NCBI GenBank assembly: GCA_002708905.1
Contig: PAPM01000039.1
Coordinates: 248,001 to 312,000, forward strand
Reading direction: 5' to 3'
Source: Pseudomonadales bacterium
Lineage (GTDB): Bacteria; Pseudomonadota; Gammaproteobacteria; Pseudomonadales; Ketobacteraceae
Length of the DNA stretch: 64,000 nucleotides
Both the position numbers and the translations under genes were made by a program. Every line of letters begins with the position of its first letter. Position 1 is the stretch's first letter. This document shows positions 8,497 through 17,897 of the stretch, one piece after another. Under the pieces are notes generated by a model that was not told the origin of the DNA, searched no databases, and was given only the letters and a program-made list of their open reading frames with translations.

Positions 8497-11202
8497 ATGA
8501 AATCGACACACAACAAGACCGCAGAAGCGGCACCGGCGCTGCACTTGCCTCTGACTCGAGACCGCTTGACGCATCAGATACTCAGTTCCCCAAATAACGT
8601 ATTCTGGATTGGGGCACCGAAAGGCATGGGCAAAACCGTGTTATTGGAACAGCTCTCTCAGGCCCTGCGTTTGCGTGGTGAGCCGAAAGATGTGCTGTTG
8701 ATCTCACTGGAGGAAGGCAAGGGGCTGGACTTCGTGCTGCGCTGCATGCGTGAGCATGTGCAGAAATACGCCCAGCGACGACTGGAAACGTCTTCCATCT
8801 CCCTGCCCGACCTGCTTAATGCCCAGAACCAAAATGAGGACAAGAGCGGACCACTGCATCTGATGATTGATGGTCTCGACACCCGTCAACACAGCCCCCT
8901 CATCCATTACCTGATTGAAAGCAGCCGCTCCCTGAACGGTACCACCAAACTCTACCTGGCAGTAGATGACTTTCTGCCATTACAACAGTGCCAACTCTCA
9001 GAGCTATATGGTCACGAGCGATTACAACACCTGAACTTGCAGGATCTGCGTATGACCCAGGCCGAGGCGCGGGCATGGCTCGCATCGAATCCCGCCGCCT
9101 ACAGCCAGAAAAAACTGGCCTGGATGATACAGAAGTCTGACGGCATTCCCTCTGTCCTTTCGCTGCTGATGGAACATGGTCAGGAGCCGGCAACGGAATT
9201 GTGTCGCCGGCTAAGTGAATGGATAGAACACAATCTGCTGCTTTATCTGGAACCCATGGAGGTTTTACGCTTAGCCAGCCTTTCCATTCTAAGCCAGTTC
9301 ACACTCAAACAGGCTGCGCAATTAATCGGCGTACCGACAGCCGCCACAGAAGACTGGCTGCTGCGCTACAAGCCATTGCTGTTTCGCTACAACCAGGAGC
9401 GAACGCATTTCGTCTGGTCCCAGCTCATGCAGCCCTATTTCTTTAATTCGCTGTTAAATCGCTACCGGGACCTATTACCCAGAATTCTGAAGCGTTCGGA
9501 ACCCTGGCTGACAGACAGCAATATCAACCCGCTGTGCCTGGAACACCTGATTCATTCCCTGGAAAAGCCCTGGGCCAAGGAGATTTTGATTTCCAAATAC
9601 CGCAGCTGGTACGAACAACGCAATCCGGCCGCCATTATTCAGGTGATGGAAAAAATCCCCTTAACCAACTGCCTGGCAACGCCTCCCCTGCCCTTTTATT
9701 ATGCCTGGGCACTGATTCTGCTGAAGCGCACCGCTGAGGCCCACAGTTGGCTGGACAAAATTGAGGAGCTTCGCCCACCCGTTATGGACAACGGCAAAGC
9801 GGCCGGGTTTGCTGACAACCTGTTTGTACTGAGAGCACTTGCCGGGGTGTTTGCCCATCCCCGGCCGACTTACCCTGTCCGTACCAGCCTGCTGGCAAGC
9901 TGTCTGGACAAAAACAGCCTGTTTCAGGGCGAGGTTCTCAGTCTTTACACTCGTGTGCTGCATGCAGCCGGTAACTCCGGTTCATCCAAGCATGCTTTGA
10001 AAAAGGCCATCCATTTCCACCAGGCAAACAGCAGCCTGAACCACCTGAGCCACGCCAAGTCCCTCTACTGGCGCTGTGATTTCAACGAAGGCAAAACCCT
10101 CAAGAGCATCGACGCAAGCCGGCAGTACCTGAATGATTTACGCCGGACCCAGACCATAGGGGAAGCCGCAGCACACCAACAGGCCATTGCCATGGTAGAG
10201 TCGTGCCTGGCGGAATTCCTGCTCGAGAGCAACCAATTGGAAGAGGCGAAGTCCCTCTATCTTCGCGCCATCCCGGAACTGGTGGCATCAGAATGGATAT
10301 ACGAAAGTGTCGTGGCCCAGGTGGGCTTGATCCGGCTCTATATCAGCGAAGGCAACCATCAACTGGCGCAGGAAGAAATCGAGCGCATCAAGCAACGCAT
10401 CCAGCACCGAGAAAATACCAGCCTCAACGCTGTACTCTGCTTTGAGACCATGCGCATGCTGCGTGCCCAGGGACGCTCCGTTTTGCCTGCGGCCTCTGAG
10501 TACGAAATGGATATCGATCACCTGAGCATCGAATCCCTGTTCCAGCATCAACACGACAGGGAACGGATCCACTGGATAAAATGCCATATCCTGATTCTGC
10601 TGGAGCAAGGCAATTACACATCGGCATTAATCTATGCGGTAAAAGGTCTGATCAAGAGCCTCAACCTGGTGGATAATCGCTATCGAACCCTGTTTGCCAA
10701 CATCAAGGCCCTGTGCGAATTCAAGCTGGGACAGCAGAGCGAGGCTTTCAAAAGCATGAACGAAGCCATGCACCTGGCGCAACAGCACCAGTTTATTCGT
10801 GCCATGATCAATGATGACTTTGGCTGGCGGGAAATCTGGCAGGAAATGGATCGGCGGCAGGCATTCAATGCGCAGATCGTGCCCCGTTTTATTTCTGAAC
10901 TGCGCTTGCATCTGCAACAGCACCAGGGACAAGCGGAGCCCCCAACAGCCACCCACTCAACCGATCAAACCCAGCCGGGCATCAACCAACGCAAACTGGG
11001 ATTAACCGACAAAGAATACGAATTACTTCAGTTATTGGCCGAAGGCCTGTGCAACAAAACCATTGCCACCCGCTCCGAAATAGCATTGACCACCGTCAAA
11101 TGGCATTTGCAAAATATTTTTGGCAAGCTGCAGGCAAGAAACCGAACCGAGGCCGTCGTTAAAGCTCAGGAACTCGATCTGATCAGCAAGACTGAGCCAT
11201 AA
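8497..11202 (+). CDS. MalT-type (LAL) LuxR-family transcriptional regulator
   Basis: A 901-residue signal-transduction ATPase with a DNA-binding end. The Walker A motif GAPKGMGKT lies at residues 39-47. A central region of roughly residues 350-780 is alpha-helical and TPR-like. A LuxR-type helix-turn-helix lies at about 835-895 (LTDKEYELLQLLAEG, then SEIALTTVKWHLQNIFGKLQ). In MalT-like regulators, ATP and an inducer bound by the helical region drive oligomerisation and activation. No receiver domain is present. The gene is divergent from the alpha-dioxygenase-like gene, which makes that gene the obvious candidate target, but this is inference. No strong ribosome site precedes the ATG. A bidirectional terminator follows directly. 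Confidence 0.9.
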   Translation: MKSTHNKTAEAAPALHLPLTRDRLTHQILSSPNNVFWIGAPKGMGKTVLLEQLSQALRLRGEPKDVLLISLEEGKGLDFVLRCMREHVQKYAQRRLETSSISLPDLLNAQNQNEDKSGPLHLMIDGLDTRQHSPLIHYLIESSRSLNGTTKLYLAVDDFLPLQQCQLSELYGHERLQHLNLQDLRMTQAEARAWLASNPAAYSQKKLAWMIQKSDGIPSVLSLLMEHGQEPATELCRRLSEWIEHNLLLYLEPMEVLRLASLSILSQFTLKQAAQLIGVPTAATEDWLLRYKPLLFRYNQERTHFVWSQLMQPYFFNSLLNRYRDLLPRILKRSEPWLTDSNINPLCLEHLIHSLEKPWAKEILISKYRSWYEQRNPAAIIQVMEKIPLTNCLATPPLPFYYAWALILLKRTAEAHSWLDKIEELRPPVMDNGKAAGFADNLFVLRALAGVFAHPRPTYPVRTSLLASCLDKNSLFQGEVLSLYTRVLHAAGNSGSSKHALKKAIHFHQANSSLNHLSHAKSLYWRCDFNEGKTLKSIDASRQYLNDLRRTQTIGEAAAHQQAIAMVESCLAEFLLESNQLEEAKSLYLRAIPELVASEWIYESVVAQVGLIRLYISEGNHQLAQEEIERIKQRIQHRENTSLNAVLCFETMRMLRAQGRSVLPAASEYEMDIDHLSIESLFQHQHDRERIHWIKCHILILLEQGNYTSALIYAVKGLIKSLNLVDNRYRTLFANIKALCEFKLGQQSEAFKSMNEAMHLAQQHQFIRAMINDDFGWREIWQEMDRRQAFNAQIVPRFISELRLHLQQHQGQAEPPTATHSTDQTQPGINQRKLGLTDKEYELLQLLAEGLCNKTIATRSEIALTTVKWHLQNIFGKLQARNRTEAVVKAQELDLISKTEP

Positions 11203-11236
11203 AAAAAGCCACCGTGCGGTGGCTTCTCCATTTTTT
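11201..11236. terminator. Bidirectional rho-independent terminator
   Basis: AAGCCACC and GGTGGCTT pair around a GTGC loop, with an A-run on the left (T-run for the minus strand) and a T-run at 11231-11236. It serves both the LuxR-type gene ending at 11202 and the FimV-like gene ending at 11249. Confidence 0.88.
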
Positions 11237-11248
11237 CATACACTCGGA

Positions 11249-12952
11249 CTAACCGGCATCACGTTGCAGGGGCGCTAGTTCATAGTCCATGCGAATCTGC
11301 TCAGCGGCTTCGATCAACTCGGAATCACCCATACGGTGCAATACTTCCATTTGCTCTTCGAACGAATCCCAGTCACCCGTGCGGGCAAACACCTGCATCA
11401 AGTACAGGCGCAAATCCTTACGGGTGGGACGTTTGGCAATTTCAGCCAGGATAACACTGATTGCCTTTTGATACTGGTTATACAACATGTACAACTCAAT
11501 CATCTGGCTCACATCATCCTGGGAAGCGTCCTCGTCCACCGACTTGGCTTCCTTATTCAAACTCTCCTGGTAAGCGGCCTTCTCCTTGATCTGGTGGATG
11601 GCCTTTTGAACCTGATCGGGGGAGTCTGATTTGCTGCGATCGCGCTTGTTGCCGAACACCAACTCATACAGATCTTCATCACGAATGACTTCGCTTTCCT
11701 TGATGTGCTGAACACGACGTGATCGCATACCCAGCATACCGATCAGCAGTCCCATGGGCACCAGCCCAAGCATGTACCAAAAACCGGAGCCGGATTTCTC
11801 AATCAGCTGATTGTCGTTTGCAGTGTCCACGCCAATCAAATCCCGGGCAATCGCCGGTTGCAGAGGCGCAGTGTCTTCCACCACGGGAGCACTGGCGGCG
11901 GGTTCGTTTTGCGGTACAGGGTTCACTTCTTGAATGATTTCCTGTTTCAGCACCTTGGCCAACGCAATGGTTTCTTGCATTTGCTCGCGCTGGGATTCAA
12001 GCTGCGCCATCTCCGAACGGACCTGTTGCTGAAACGCCAACAACTCAGCTCGCTCAGCCTGGAGTGCCTCCAATTGTGCCTTCAATGTGTCCACTTCGCT
12101 GGTGGTTGCATCGTTGATAATTGCTTCCAGTGGTGCCTGAGCATCCACAGGCACCACAGCGATACTGGAAACCGGAGTATCCGCTGTGAAGGAAATCTCC
12201 GGTTCGGCGGCACGATAGCTGTCACTCGCAACCTGGTCCAACCGTGGAATGCTCGCAGCCTCCACCGGGGCACCTGCGGGCACCGATAACGACGCACCGA
12301 GTTTAATCAAATTCTTGTCGCCGTTAACAAAGGCTTTGGGATTATTCTGATACAGAACGTCCATCGTCTGTTGGATGGACAATCCAGTCAGCGCGCGGAA
12401 CTTACGCGCCACTTTCCACAAGGAATCTCCCGACTGCACAACGTAATGACCGTCCAAAGCAATTTCAGCTTCAGCGCGTTCCGGCTGAACCGGCTCCGAT
12501 TTTACGACCGCCTGGGTCAAAGCGACATCCACCAACGGCCCGGACTGACGCCAGCGGTTAGCGTAACTGGGGGGATCCAACAGCAGGTTATAACGACGGT
12601 AGGTGGTACCCGTGGGCCAGCTCAACTCCACCACAATATCCAGGAAAGGCTCCACAATGCGCTTGGAGGATCGCACCAGAATAACTTTCTGACCGGCTTC
12701 ATTGGTGGCTACATCAAACTGAAGATCACCGTGGCTGGCTTCGTAGCGCGCCTGAAAACGATGATAGACGTCGGAGCGCGCCAAATTGACACGAATTTCC
12801 GCTGAACCATAATCATCCGGAGAAAGTAATCCAATGTGAGCCTGCAGTGGTGACCCCAGATACGACTGGACATCAATATTCCCCAAGCCCATTCCGTGTG
12901 CCACACCGGCTTGCAATGCAACGCCGGCAAAAATCATCGTCCTATATCTCAT
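11249..12952 (-). CDS. FimV-like inner-membrane LysM protein
   Basis: A 567-residue protein with the FimV layout: a signal peptide, an N-terminal conserved domain starting GMGLGNIDVQSYLGSPLQAHI, a LysM peptidoglycan-binding domain at about 168-225 (HYVVQSGDSLWKVARKF), a coiled coil at about 285-345, a single membrane segment near 392-412 (GFWYMLGLVPMGLLIGMLGM) and a cytoplasmic TPR-like tail. FimV homologues organise cell poles, type IV pili and type II secretion. It is much shorter than Pseudomonas FimV (about 900 residues), mainly because the acidic cytoplasmic region is brief, so it may be a FimV paralogue and not the main copy. It stands alone, divergent from astE, and ends at a shared terminator. 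Confidence 0.85.
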   Translation of the reverse strand: MRYRTMIFAGVALQAGVAHGMGLGNIDVQSYLGSPLQAHIGLLSPDDYGSAEIRVNLARSDVYHRFQARYEASHGDLQFDVATNEAGQKVILVRSSKRIVEPFLDIVVELSWPTGTTYRRYNLLLDPPSYANRWRQSGPLVDVALTQAVVKSEPVQPERAEAEIALDGHYVVQSGDSLWKVARKFRALTGLSIQQTMDVLYQNNPKAFVNGDKNLIKLGASLSVPAGAPVEAASIPRLDQVASDSYRAAEPEISFTADTPVSSIAVVPVDAQAPLEAIINDATTSEVDTLKAQLEALQAERAELLAFQQQVRSEMAQLESQREQMQETIALAKVLKQEIIQEVNPVPQNEPAASAPVVEDTAPLQPAIARDLIGVDTANDNQLIEKSGSGFWYMLGLVPMGLLIGMLGMRSRRVQHIKESEVIRDEDLYELVFGNKRDRSKSDSPDQVQKAIHQIKEKAAYQESLNKEAKSVDEDASQDDVSQMIELYMLYNQYQKAISVILAEIAKRPTRKDLRLYLMQVFARTGDWDSFEEQMEVLHRMGDSELIEAAEQIRMDYELAPLQRDAG

Positions 12953-13129
12953 GGCTAATCTCGAATGCTTAACTGAAATTCCATAGGTAAACTGTAGACC
13001 AATTCACAAAAAGCGTGATTGATTTATGTTCATAGTCCGCCCGTTTTCTGATAATGGCTCAATGTGACTGAAATACAGTAATTAACTTTTTGAACTATAT
13101 TTCCTTTAGTCATATTGGGAGCAGAGAGG

Positions 13130-14011
13130 ATGGAAGAGTGGTTGGAACAGGTGTGGTTTATACCCGCTGAAACCAAACCAAATTCGGTTGGAATCATTAT
13201 CAGCTGCGGTATTCATGGTAACGAAACCGGTCCCATCGTTGCCTGTAACGCCTTGCTGGATCTGGTTAGAAGTAAGCAGCTTATCCCTGCCGTCTCCCTC
13301 CTGCTGATTTTCGGAAATCCCCAGGCAATCAACGCAAAACAACGTTATCTGGATTTCAACCTGAACCGCCTGTTTGGCAACTCAACGGCAGGCGGCACTG
13401 AAGCACAAAGGGCTCGTCAACTGGAGCAAGCCTGTCATCGGTTACAACAACAATGCGGCCGGATACGGTGGCATCTGGATCTGCACAGCACCATCAAACC
13501 CTCCCGTATCGAGCGGTTCGCGCTGACCCCGGTTACCCGGGGTGAATACCAGCTCCAGTGGCGACCGCTCTTATATGCAGGGGGATTTCGTGGCCTGGTG
13601 CGGCAAACCCGTCGCGCCAACACCTTTTCCCAATACACGCACGATCATTTCGGCACCGACAGTTTCACTCTGGAATGCGGTTCCCTGCTACAACCGACAA
13701 ACCAGGGCGATAACGCGCTACTGGAATGGTTGGTGGCAATGGTGACCGAACCATCTGCGCTCGCCTCAGAACACCAGGATGCACCGCTGCAGGAATTTCG
13801 GGTAGCAGAAGACATTATCCGCCACTCGGATCAGTTCCAATTTATGATTGATGAACAGGAACCCAACTTCAGCCCACACCCGAAAGGCAGCCTGATTTAT
13901 TCCGACCGGGACGGGCCCTTCTACACCAGCGAACAACGCTATAGTTTATTTTTAAACAGTCGGGTAGAAGTGGGTCAACGGGCCGGACTGCTACTGGAAC
14001 GAATCCAGTAA
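13130..14011 (+). CDS. astE: Succinylglutamate desuccinylase/aspartoacylase family (AstE-like)
   Basis: A 293-residue zinc hydrolase catalysing the last AST step, N-succinylglutamate to succinate and glutamate. With the start at 13130, the zinc ligands H29 and E32 lie in GIHGNETGP, the third ligand H119 in WHLDLHS, and the catalytic Glu is E182 in FTLECGS. The ATG at 13130 is preceded by GGGAG at a spacing of eight; an in-frame TTG at 13115 has no ribosome site. It is slightly shorter than E. coli AstE (322 residues). It converges on astB and overlaps its 3' end by 21 bases, which is unusual because astE normally ends the astCADBE operon. Context makes AstE activity very likely. Confidence 0.88.
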   Translation: MEEWLEQVWFIPAETKPNSVGIIISCGIHGNETGPIVACNALLDLVRSKQLIPAVSLLLIFGNPQAINAKQRYLDFNLNRLFGNSTAGGTEAQRARQLEQACHRLQQQCGRIRWHLDLHSTIKPSRIERFALTPVTRGEYQLQWRPLLYAGGFRGLVRQTRRANTFSQYTHDHFGTDSFTLECGSLLQPTNQGDNALLEWLVAMVTEPSALASEHQDAPLQEFRVAEDIIRHSDQFQFMIDEQEPNFSPHPKGSLIYSDRDGPFYTSEQRYSLFLNSRVEVGQRAGLLLERIQ

Positions 14012-15331
14012 CGCCTGGGGCAAGTCAAGTACGCGGTATATCTCGCGGACGATATCCATCAGCTCACTGGCAAATTCCCAGTTGGCCAGCTGGTCCAGGG
14101 ACAGTTGCTCCGGATAACGGCGGGAGACGAGTTCCACCAATTGCTGGTGTCGCTCGTCGTTCAAAATCAACTTACCATGAAGGGCGGCAACTTCGTCGTC
14201 GTTCAAGTTCATACGCAAACGCAAGCACGCAGGACCTCCCCCATTGCGCATACTCTGCTGTAAATCCAGATAGGCGATTTCCTGCAAATTCAAAGTGGCC
14301 TTCAGTCTATGTTCAATGTAGTCCTTGACCTCGGCATCCTGCTCACACTCGGCCGGCAGCAATAAAATTCTTTGCTCCGGGGTCCCCAGTATCTGGCTAT
14401 TAAATAAATAGGTACTCACTGCTTTCGCCAGACTGACTTCGGCTTCCTTGACTTCAACGATGTTGATCCTGCCATTGCCACGGCGCTCAATTTCCTGCAA
14501 TGCCTGAGCCTGATTCAGAAAGGCCTTTTCATGACACAGCAACACCCCGTCATGGGAGACCGCAATAACATCATTATGAAAAACACCGGCATCAATGGCT
14601 TCAGCACTTTGTTTTACCATGACCAAGCGGGATTCGCTCACGCCACTCAACCGAGCAATGGCGGCGCTGGCTTCCCGGGTCTGTCGGGAAGGGTAGCGCT
14701 TGGGATTCGCCTGGGAAGCGTTGTCACTGCCATAAACCAGCACATGCAGCGCAGGCTCATCCTCCAACGCAATGCGCATATGATTGGCGGCACCCTCATC
14801 ACCAAACTCCATCACGGCAGGCAAGGGTCTTTGCACCTGAAAATAACGATCATCGGCGAACACGTAATCCAACAAGGCTTTGGTGGCCATCACCTCCTGG
14901 TTGCGATGAAAGTGGCTGATCAGATTGGCAGGGATCAGCACACAACGCTGCCGGAGCTGATCGCAGGAAGGAAAAATCGTGGCCGCATTGGCCACCCACA
15001 TGGAGGATGCCGAACAGCACATGCTGAATAACTGGGGGGACTGCTGCCAAGCCTGCTGCAATATTTCTGCAGGAGCGCCCTGAAAACCCAGTTGTCGCAG
15101 CGTCGGCAGGTTAGGTCGCAACTGCGGCGGCAATACGCCCTGAACAAACCCACGGTCCATCAGCCAGCGCATTTTACTTAATCCCTGCAACGCGGCTTGA
15201 CGTGGATTGGAAATGGCCCCCTGATGAGAAACCGAAGCCAGGTTTCCAAATGACAGACCGGCGTAGTTGTGAGTGGGGCCTACCAGGCCGTCGAAATTGA
15301 TTTCTTGATAACAGGCATCAGGCCAGGACAT
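13991..15331 (-). CDS. astB: N-succinylarginine dihydrolase
   Basis: A 446-residue amidinotransferase-fold enzyme that hydrolyses succinylarginine to succinylornithine, CO2 and two ammonia. The start at 15331 (MSWPDACYQEINFDGLVGPTHNYAG) matches the family; the longer open frame upstream is not conserved. The segment SMRNGGGPACLRLRMNL carries the likely nucleophilic Cys near residue 368. The conserved GAANHMRIA and FHNDVIAVSHDG segments hold the active-site His and acidic residues. The start lies 14 bases inside the astD end, so it is coupled to astD. The 3' end overlaps convergent astE. Confidence 0.95.
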   Translation of the reverse strand: MSWPDACYQEINFDGLVGPTHNYAGLSFGNLASVSHQGAISNPRQAALQGLSKMRWLMDRGFVQGVLPPQLRPNLPTLRQLGFQGAPAEILQQAWQQSPQLFSMCCSASSMWVANAATIFPSCDQLRQRCVLIPANLISHFHRNQEVMATKALLDYVFADDRYFQVQRPLPAVMEFGDEGAANHMRIALEDEPALHVLVYGSDNASQANPKRYPSRQTREASAAIARLSGVSESRLVMVKQSAEAIDAGVFHNDVIAVSHDGVLLCHEKAFLNQAQALQEIERRGNGRINIVEVKEAEVSLAKAVSTYLFNSQILGTPEQRILLLPAECEQDAEVKDYIEHRLKATLNLQEIAYLDLQQSMRNGGGPACLRLRMNLNDDEVAALHGKLILNDERHQQLVELVSRRYPEQLSLDQLANWEFASELMDIVREIYRVLDLPQALLDSFQ

Positions 15332-16793
15332 GTTCGATCCCCGGTGGTAACTGGGTTGGCAGTACCACTTTATCATCACGCAAGGTTGCCACCGGGTAAG
15401 CACAGTAATCCGCCGCATAGTAGGCACTGGGCTGATGATTACCGCTGGCCCCTACGCCACCAAAAGGCGCTTCGCTACTGGCGCCGGTGAGAGGCTTGTT
15501 GCAATTCACAATGCCCGCACGAATCGCCTGATAAAAATGATCATAGTGGCGCTGGTCATCCGTTATGATGCCCGCAGCCAGTCCAAACCGGGTGTCATTT
15601 GCCTGGGCAATAGCCTCATCCAATTCCTGATAACGAAATATCTGCAGTACCGGCCCGAACAGCTCATCGTCAATGTTCTGTTGCGCTTGACTCATATCGA
15701 TGAGGGTTGGCGTCATCAGGGTTCCACTGTCATTCAGATAACGGGCTTGCAGCAATACATCGCCACCCACATTTTGCAAGAGCTGGATACCATGTTGCAG
15801 GTGTTTTACCGCATCAGGGCTGATGACCGCTCCCATAAACGGTTGCGGATCACTGCTGCCGCGCGCGACCGCAAGTTGGTCGCTGGCCGATACCAGTTTT
15901 GCCAAAAACGCATCGCCCCAGTCATTCCGTGGTAGTAATACCCGCCGGGCACAGGTGCAACGCTGTCCACTGCTGACAAAGGCAGAAAACAGCGTCACAA
16001 ACAAAGCCGCGCGCATGTCCTGCACCGGCTCCACCAGCAGCGGATTGTTGCCGCCCATCTCCAGGGCCAGCACCTTATGGGGCTGACCGGCATACTGTTG
16101 ATGCAAATAACGTCCGGTCTGGGCACTACCGGTGAACAGAATCCCATCCACCTGTTCGTGCTCCACCAGCGCCGATCCGGTAATTTTGTCGCCACACACC
16201 AAATTCAATACTCCCGCAGGCAAGCCCGCAGTGTGCCACAGTTCCACCATGGCACAGGCCACCGCCGGGGTCAGTTCACTGGGCTTGAATACCACCGTAT
16301 TGCCGGCCAATAAAGCGGGAATGATGTGCCCGTTGGGCAGGTGGCCGGGAAAATTGAAAGGGCCGAATACCGCCAGCACTCCATGGGGTTTATGGCGGAT
16401 GAGTAGTTCACCTTGCACAGTATTTTTACTGTGGAACCCTGTACGCTCCTGATAAGCACGCTGTGAGATGGCCGCCTTACCGATCATGGCTGCCACTTCG
16501 GTACGGGCATCCCAGAGCGCTTTGCCGCCCTCCCGGCTGATCAGCTGCGCTAACCGTTCCGACTGTTGCTGCAGCAGGGACACAAAGCGGTTGATGTAAT
16601 CCAGGCGTTGCTCCAGTGCCAATCGCGACCAGCCGGTATAGGCGGAGCGCGCCGCCATCACCGCCTCACTCACTTGCTCTTTGGCGGCGGCCCGTCCCTG
16701 CCAAACAACCTGTTCATCCACCGGATCCATCGAGGCCCATTCCGGTCCATGCCCCTGTGTCCACTGCTGATCGATAAATACCGCATTATCCAT
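15318..16793 (-). CDS. astD: Succinylglutamate semialdehyde dehydrogenase
   Basis: A 491-residue NAD-dependent aldehyde dehydrogenase oxidising succinylglutamate semialdehyde to succinylglutamate in arginine breakdown. The Rossmann and substrate-channel segments are intact (VFGPFNFPGHLPNGHI). The general base Glu lies in ALEMGGNNPLLV near residue 244 and the catalytic Cys in SSGQRCTCARR near 278. Both the length and the FNFPGHLPNGH segment are characteristic of AstD. The start overlaps the astA end by eight bases and the end overlaps astB, giving a tight astA-astD-astB unit. Confidence 0.95.
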   Translation of the reverse strand: MDNAVFIDQQWTQGHGPEWASMDPVDEQVVWQGRAAAKEQVSEAVMAARSAYTGWSRLALEQRLDYINRFVSLLQQQSERLAQLISREGGKALWDARTEVAAMIGKAAISQRAYQERTGFHSKNTVQGELLIRHKPHGVLAVFGPFNFPGHLPNGHIIPALLAGNTVVFKPSELTPAVACAMVELWHTAGLPAGVLNLVCGDKITGSALVEHEQVDGILFTGSAQTGRYLHQQYAGQPHKVLALEMGGNNPLLVEPVQDMRAALFVTLFSAFVSSGQRCTCARRVLLPRNDWGDAFLAKLVSASDQLAVARGSSDPQPFMGAVISPDAVKHLQHGIQLLQNVGGDVLLQARYLNDSGTLMTPTLIDMSQAQQNIDDELFGPVLQIFRYQELDEAIAQANDTRFGLAAGIITDDQRHYDHFYQAIRAGIVNCNKPLTGASSEAPFGGVGASGNHQPSAYYAADYCAYPVATLRDDKVVLPTQLPPGIEHVLA

Positions 16794-17817
16794 GATGTCC
16801 GGGCTCCCTGTTTAACACGATGCAACGGGCTTTATCCGTGGGTTCCAGTCTTAACAACGGCCATAGCTGATCCATATCGGCCGGATAGACACCGGCATTA
16901 TCCGGCATCAGCAAGGTGCAGCGAAATTCCGTCCGATCGGGATTGCACACCAGCAAGGGGTAACCCTGTAACGCTTCCACCTGAATCCGGCTGGCCAGAT
17001 AACTGTCCCGGATTGCCCGTACCCGATTGACGTAACATTCCAGCGTCGGGCCCGCATCGAAAATATCGACACAGCCTTCGTAACGAAAGCCTTCGTTCTC
17101 CAGCAATTTTTTGGCGGGTGCTGTTTCCCGATGCACTTTGCCAATAACTTCTCGTGCCGAGTCCGGCAGAAAACGGGTGTAAAACGGGTAACGCGGCATT
17201 AGTTCGGCAATAAACTGTTTCTGGTTCAGTGCAGTCAGATAATCCGCCTGGGAAAATTCAATATCAAAAAAGTGGCGGCCCAGCCCTTCCCAGAACGGCG
17301 AGGTCCCTTCGTCATCAAGATAACCACGCAACTCGGCAATGATTTTTTCAGCAAACAGTTGAGGATACTGGGCCATAAAAAGGAAACGGCATTTCGACAA
17401 CAGGGCGCCGGCTTTACTGTGTCGGTATTGAGGGTGCAGGTACAACGAACATAACTCGCTGGCACCGCTGTGGTCACTGGTAAGAAACAGGGTGGGAAAC
17501 TGGTGGTAAACATCGAGGGTTTTGGAGGAATGCACAATGGTACTGACCCGATAGGTATAACAGGCCTGATCCATACCGATGGCGGATTCAATACCGGATA
17601 CGCCCACCAGCTTTTGAGTATCCGTATCCTCCAATACAAACCAGAACAGTCCATCGGCATGGGAAGTCAGGTTTTGGTGAGTGGTGACGGCATGGGAGAG
17701 CTTGCGCAGCAGGGTGGGTTCATCCGCTGGTAAATTGGTAAGACCACCACCACTGGATTGCGCCAATTCCACAATTGCCTGAAGATCCTGAAGCTGGGCC
17801 AGTCGCACCACCAGCAT
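16786..17817 (-). CDS. astA: Arginine N-succinyltransferase
   Basis: A 343-residue GNAT-fold enzyme transferring succinyl from succinyl-CoA to the alpha-amino group of arginine, the first AST step. The N-terminus (MLVVRLAQLQDLQAIVELAQ, then GGGLTNLPADEP) and the SELCSLYLHPQYRHSKAGALLSKCRF acyl-CoA-binding region are typical. The ATG is preceded by GGGAG at a good spacing. It is the first gene of the minus-strand astADB unit. astC (succinylornithine transaminase), usually next to astA, is not in this window. An inverted repeat at 17845-17870 lies just upstream. Confidence 0.95.
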   Translation of the reverse strand: MLVVRLAQLQDLQAIVELAQSSGGGLTNLPADEPTLLRKLSHAVTTHQNLTSHADGLFWFVLEDTDTQKLVGVSGIESAIGMDQACYTYRVSTIVHSSKTLDVYHQFPTLFLTSDHSGASELCSLYLHPQYRHSKAGALLSKCRFLFMAQYPQLFAEKIIAELRGYLDDEGTSPFWEGLGRHFFDIEFSQADYLTALNQKQFIAELMPRYPFYTRFLPDSAREVIGKVHRETAPAKKLLENEGFRYEGCVDIFDAGPTLECYVNRVRAIRDSYLASRIQVEALQGYPLLVCNPDRTEFRCTLLMPDNAGVYPADMDQLWPLLRLEPTDKARCIVLNREPGHHG

Positions 17818-17844
17818 GTCCGCCTCCCGCTGCCACGCCCACTT

Positions 17845-17870
17845 GATATAGGATAACTATAGGCTATATC
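17845..17870. promoter_or_regulatory. Inverted repeat upstream of astA, possible operator
   Basis: GATATAG and CTATATC are perfect 7-bp arms separated by 12 bases, centred about 40 bp upstream of the astA start. Position and symmetry suit a regulator-binding site. I cannot match it to a known ArgR or AST regulator consensus. Confidence 0.3.
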
Positions 17871-17897
17871 GGTAGCGAGAGGCCAGTGACGTATTTT

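Noticed and set aside
8269-8574. A 101-codon minus-strand frame overlapping the LuxR-type gene start
   Set aside because: Overlaps a well-supported gene on the other strand and has no recognisable features.
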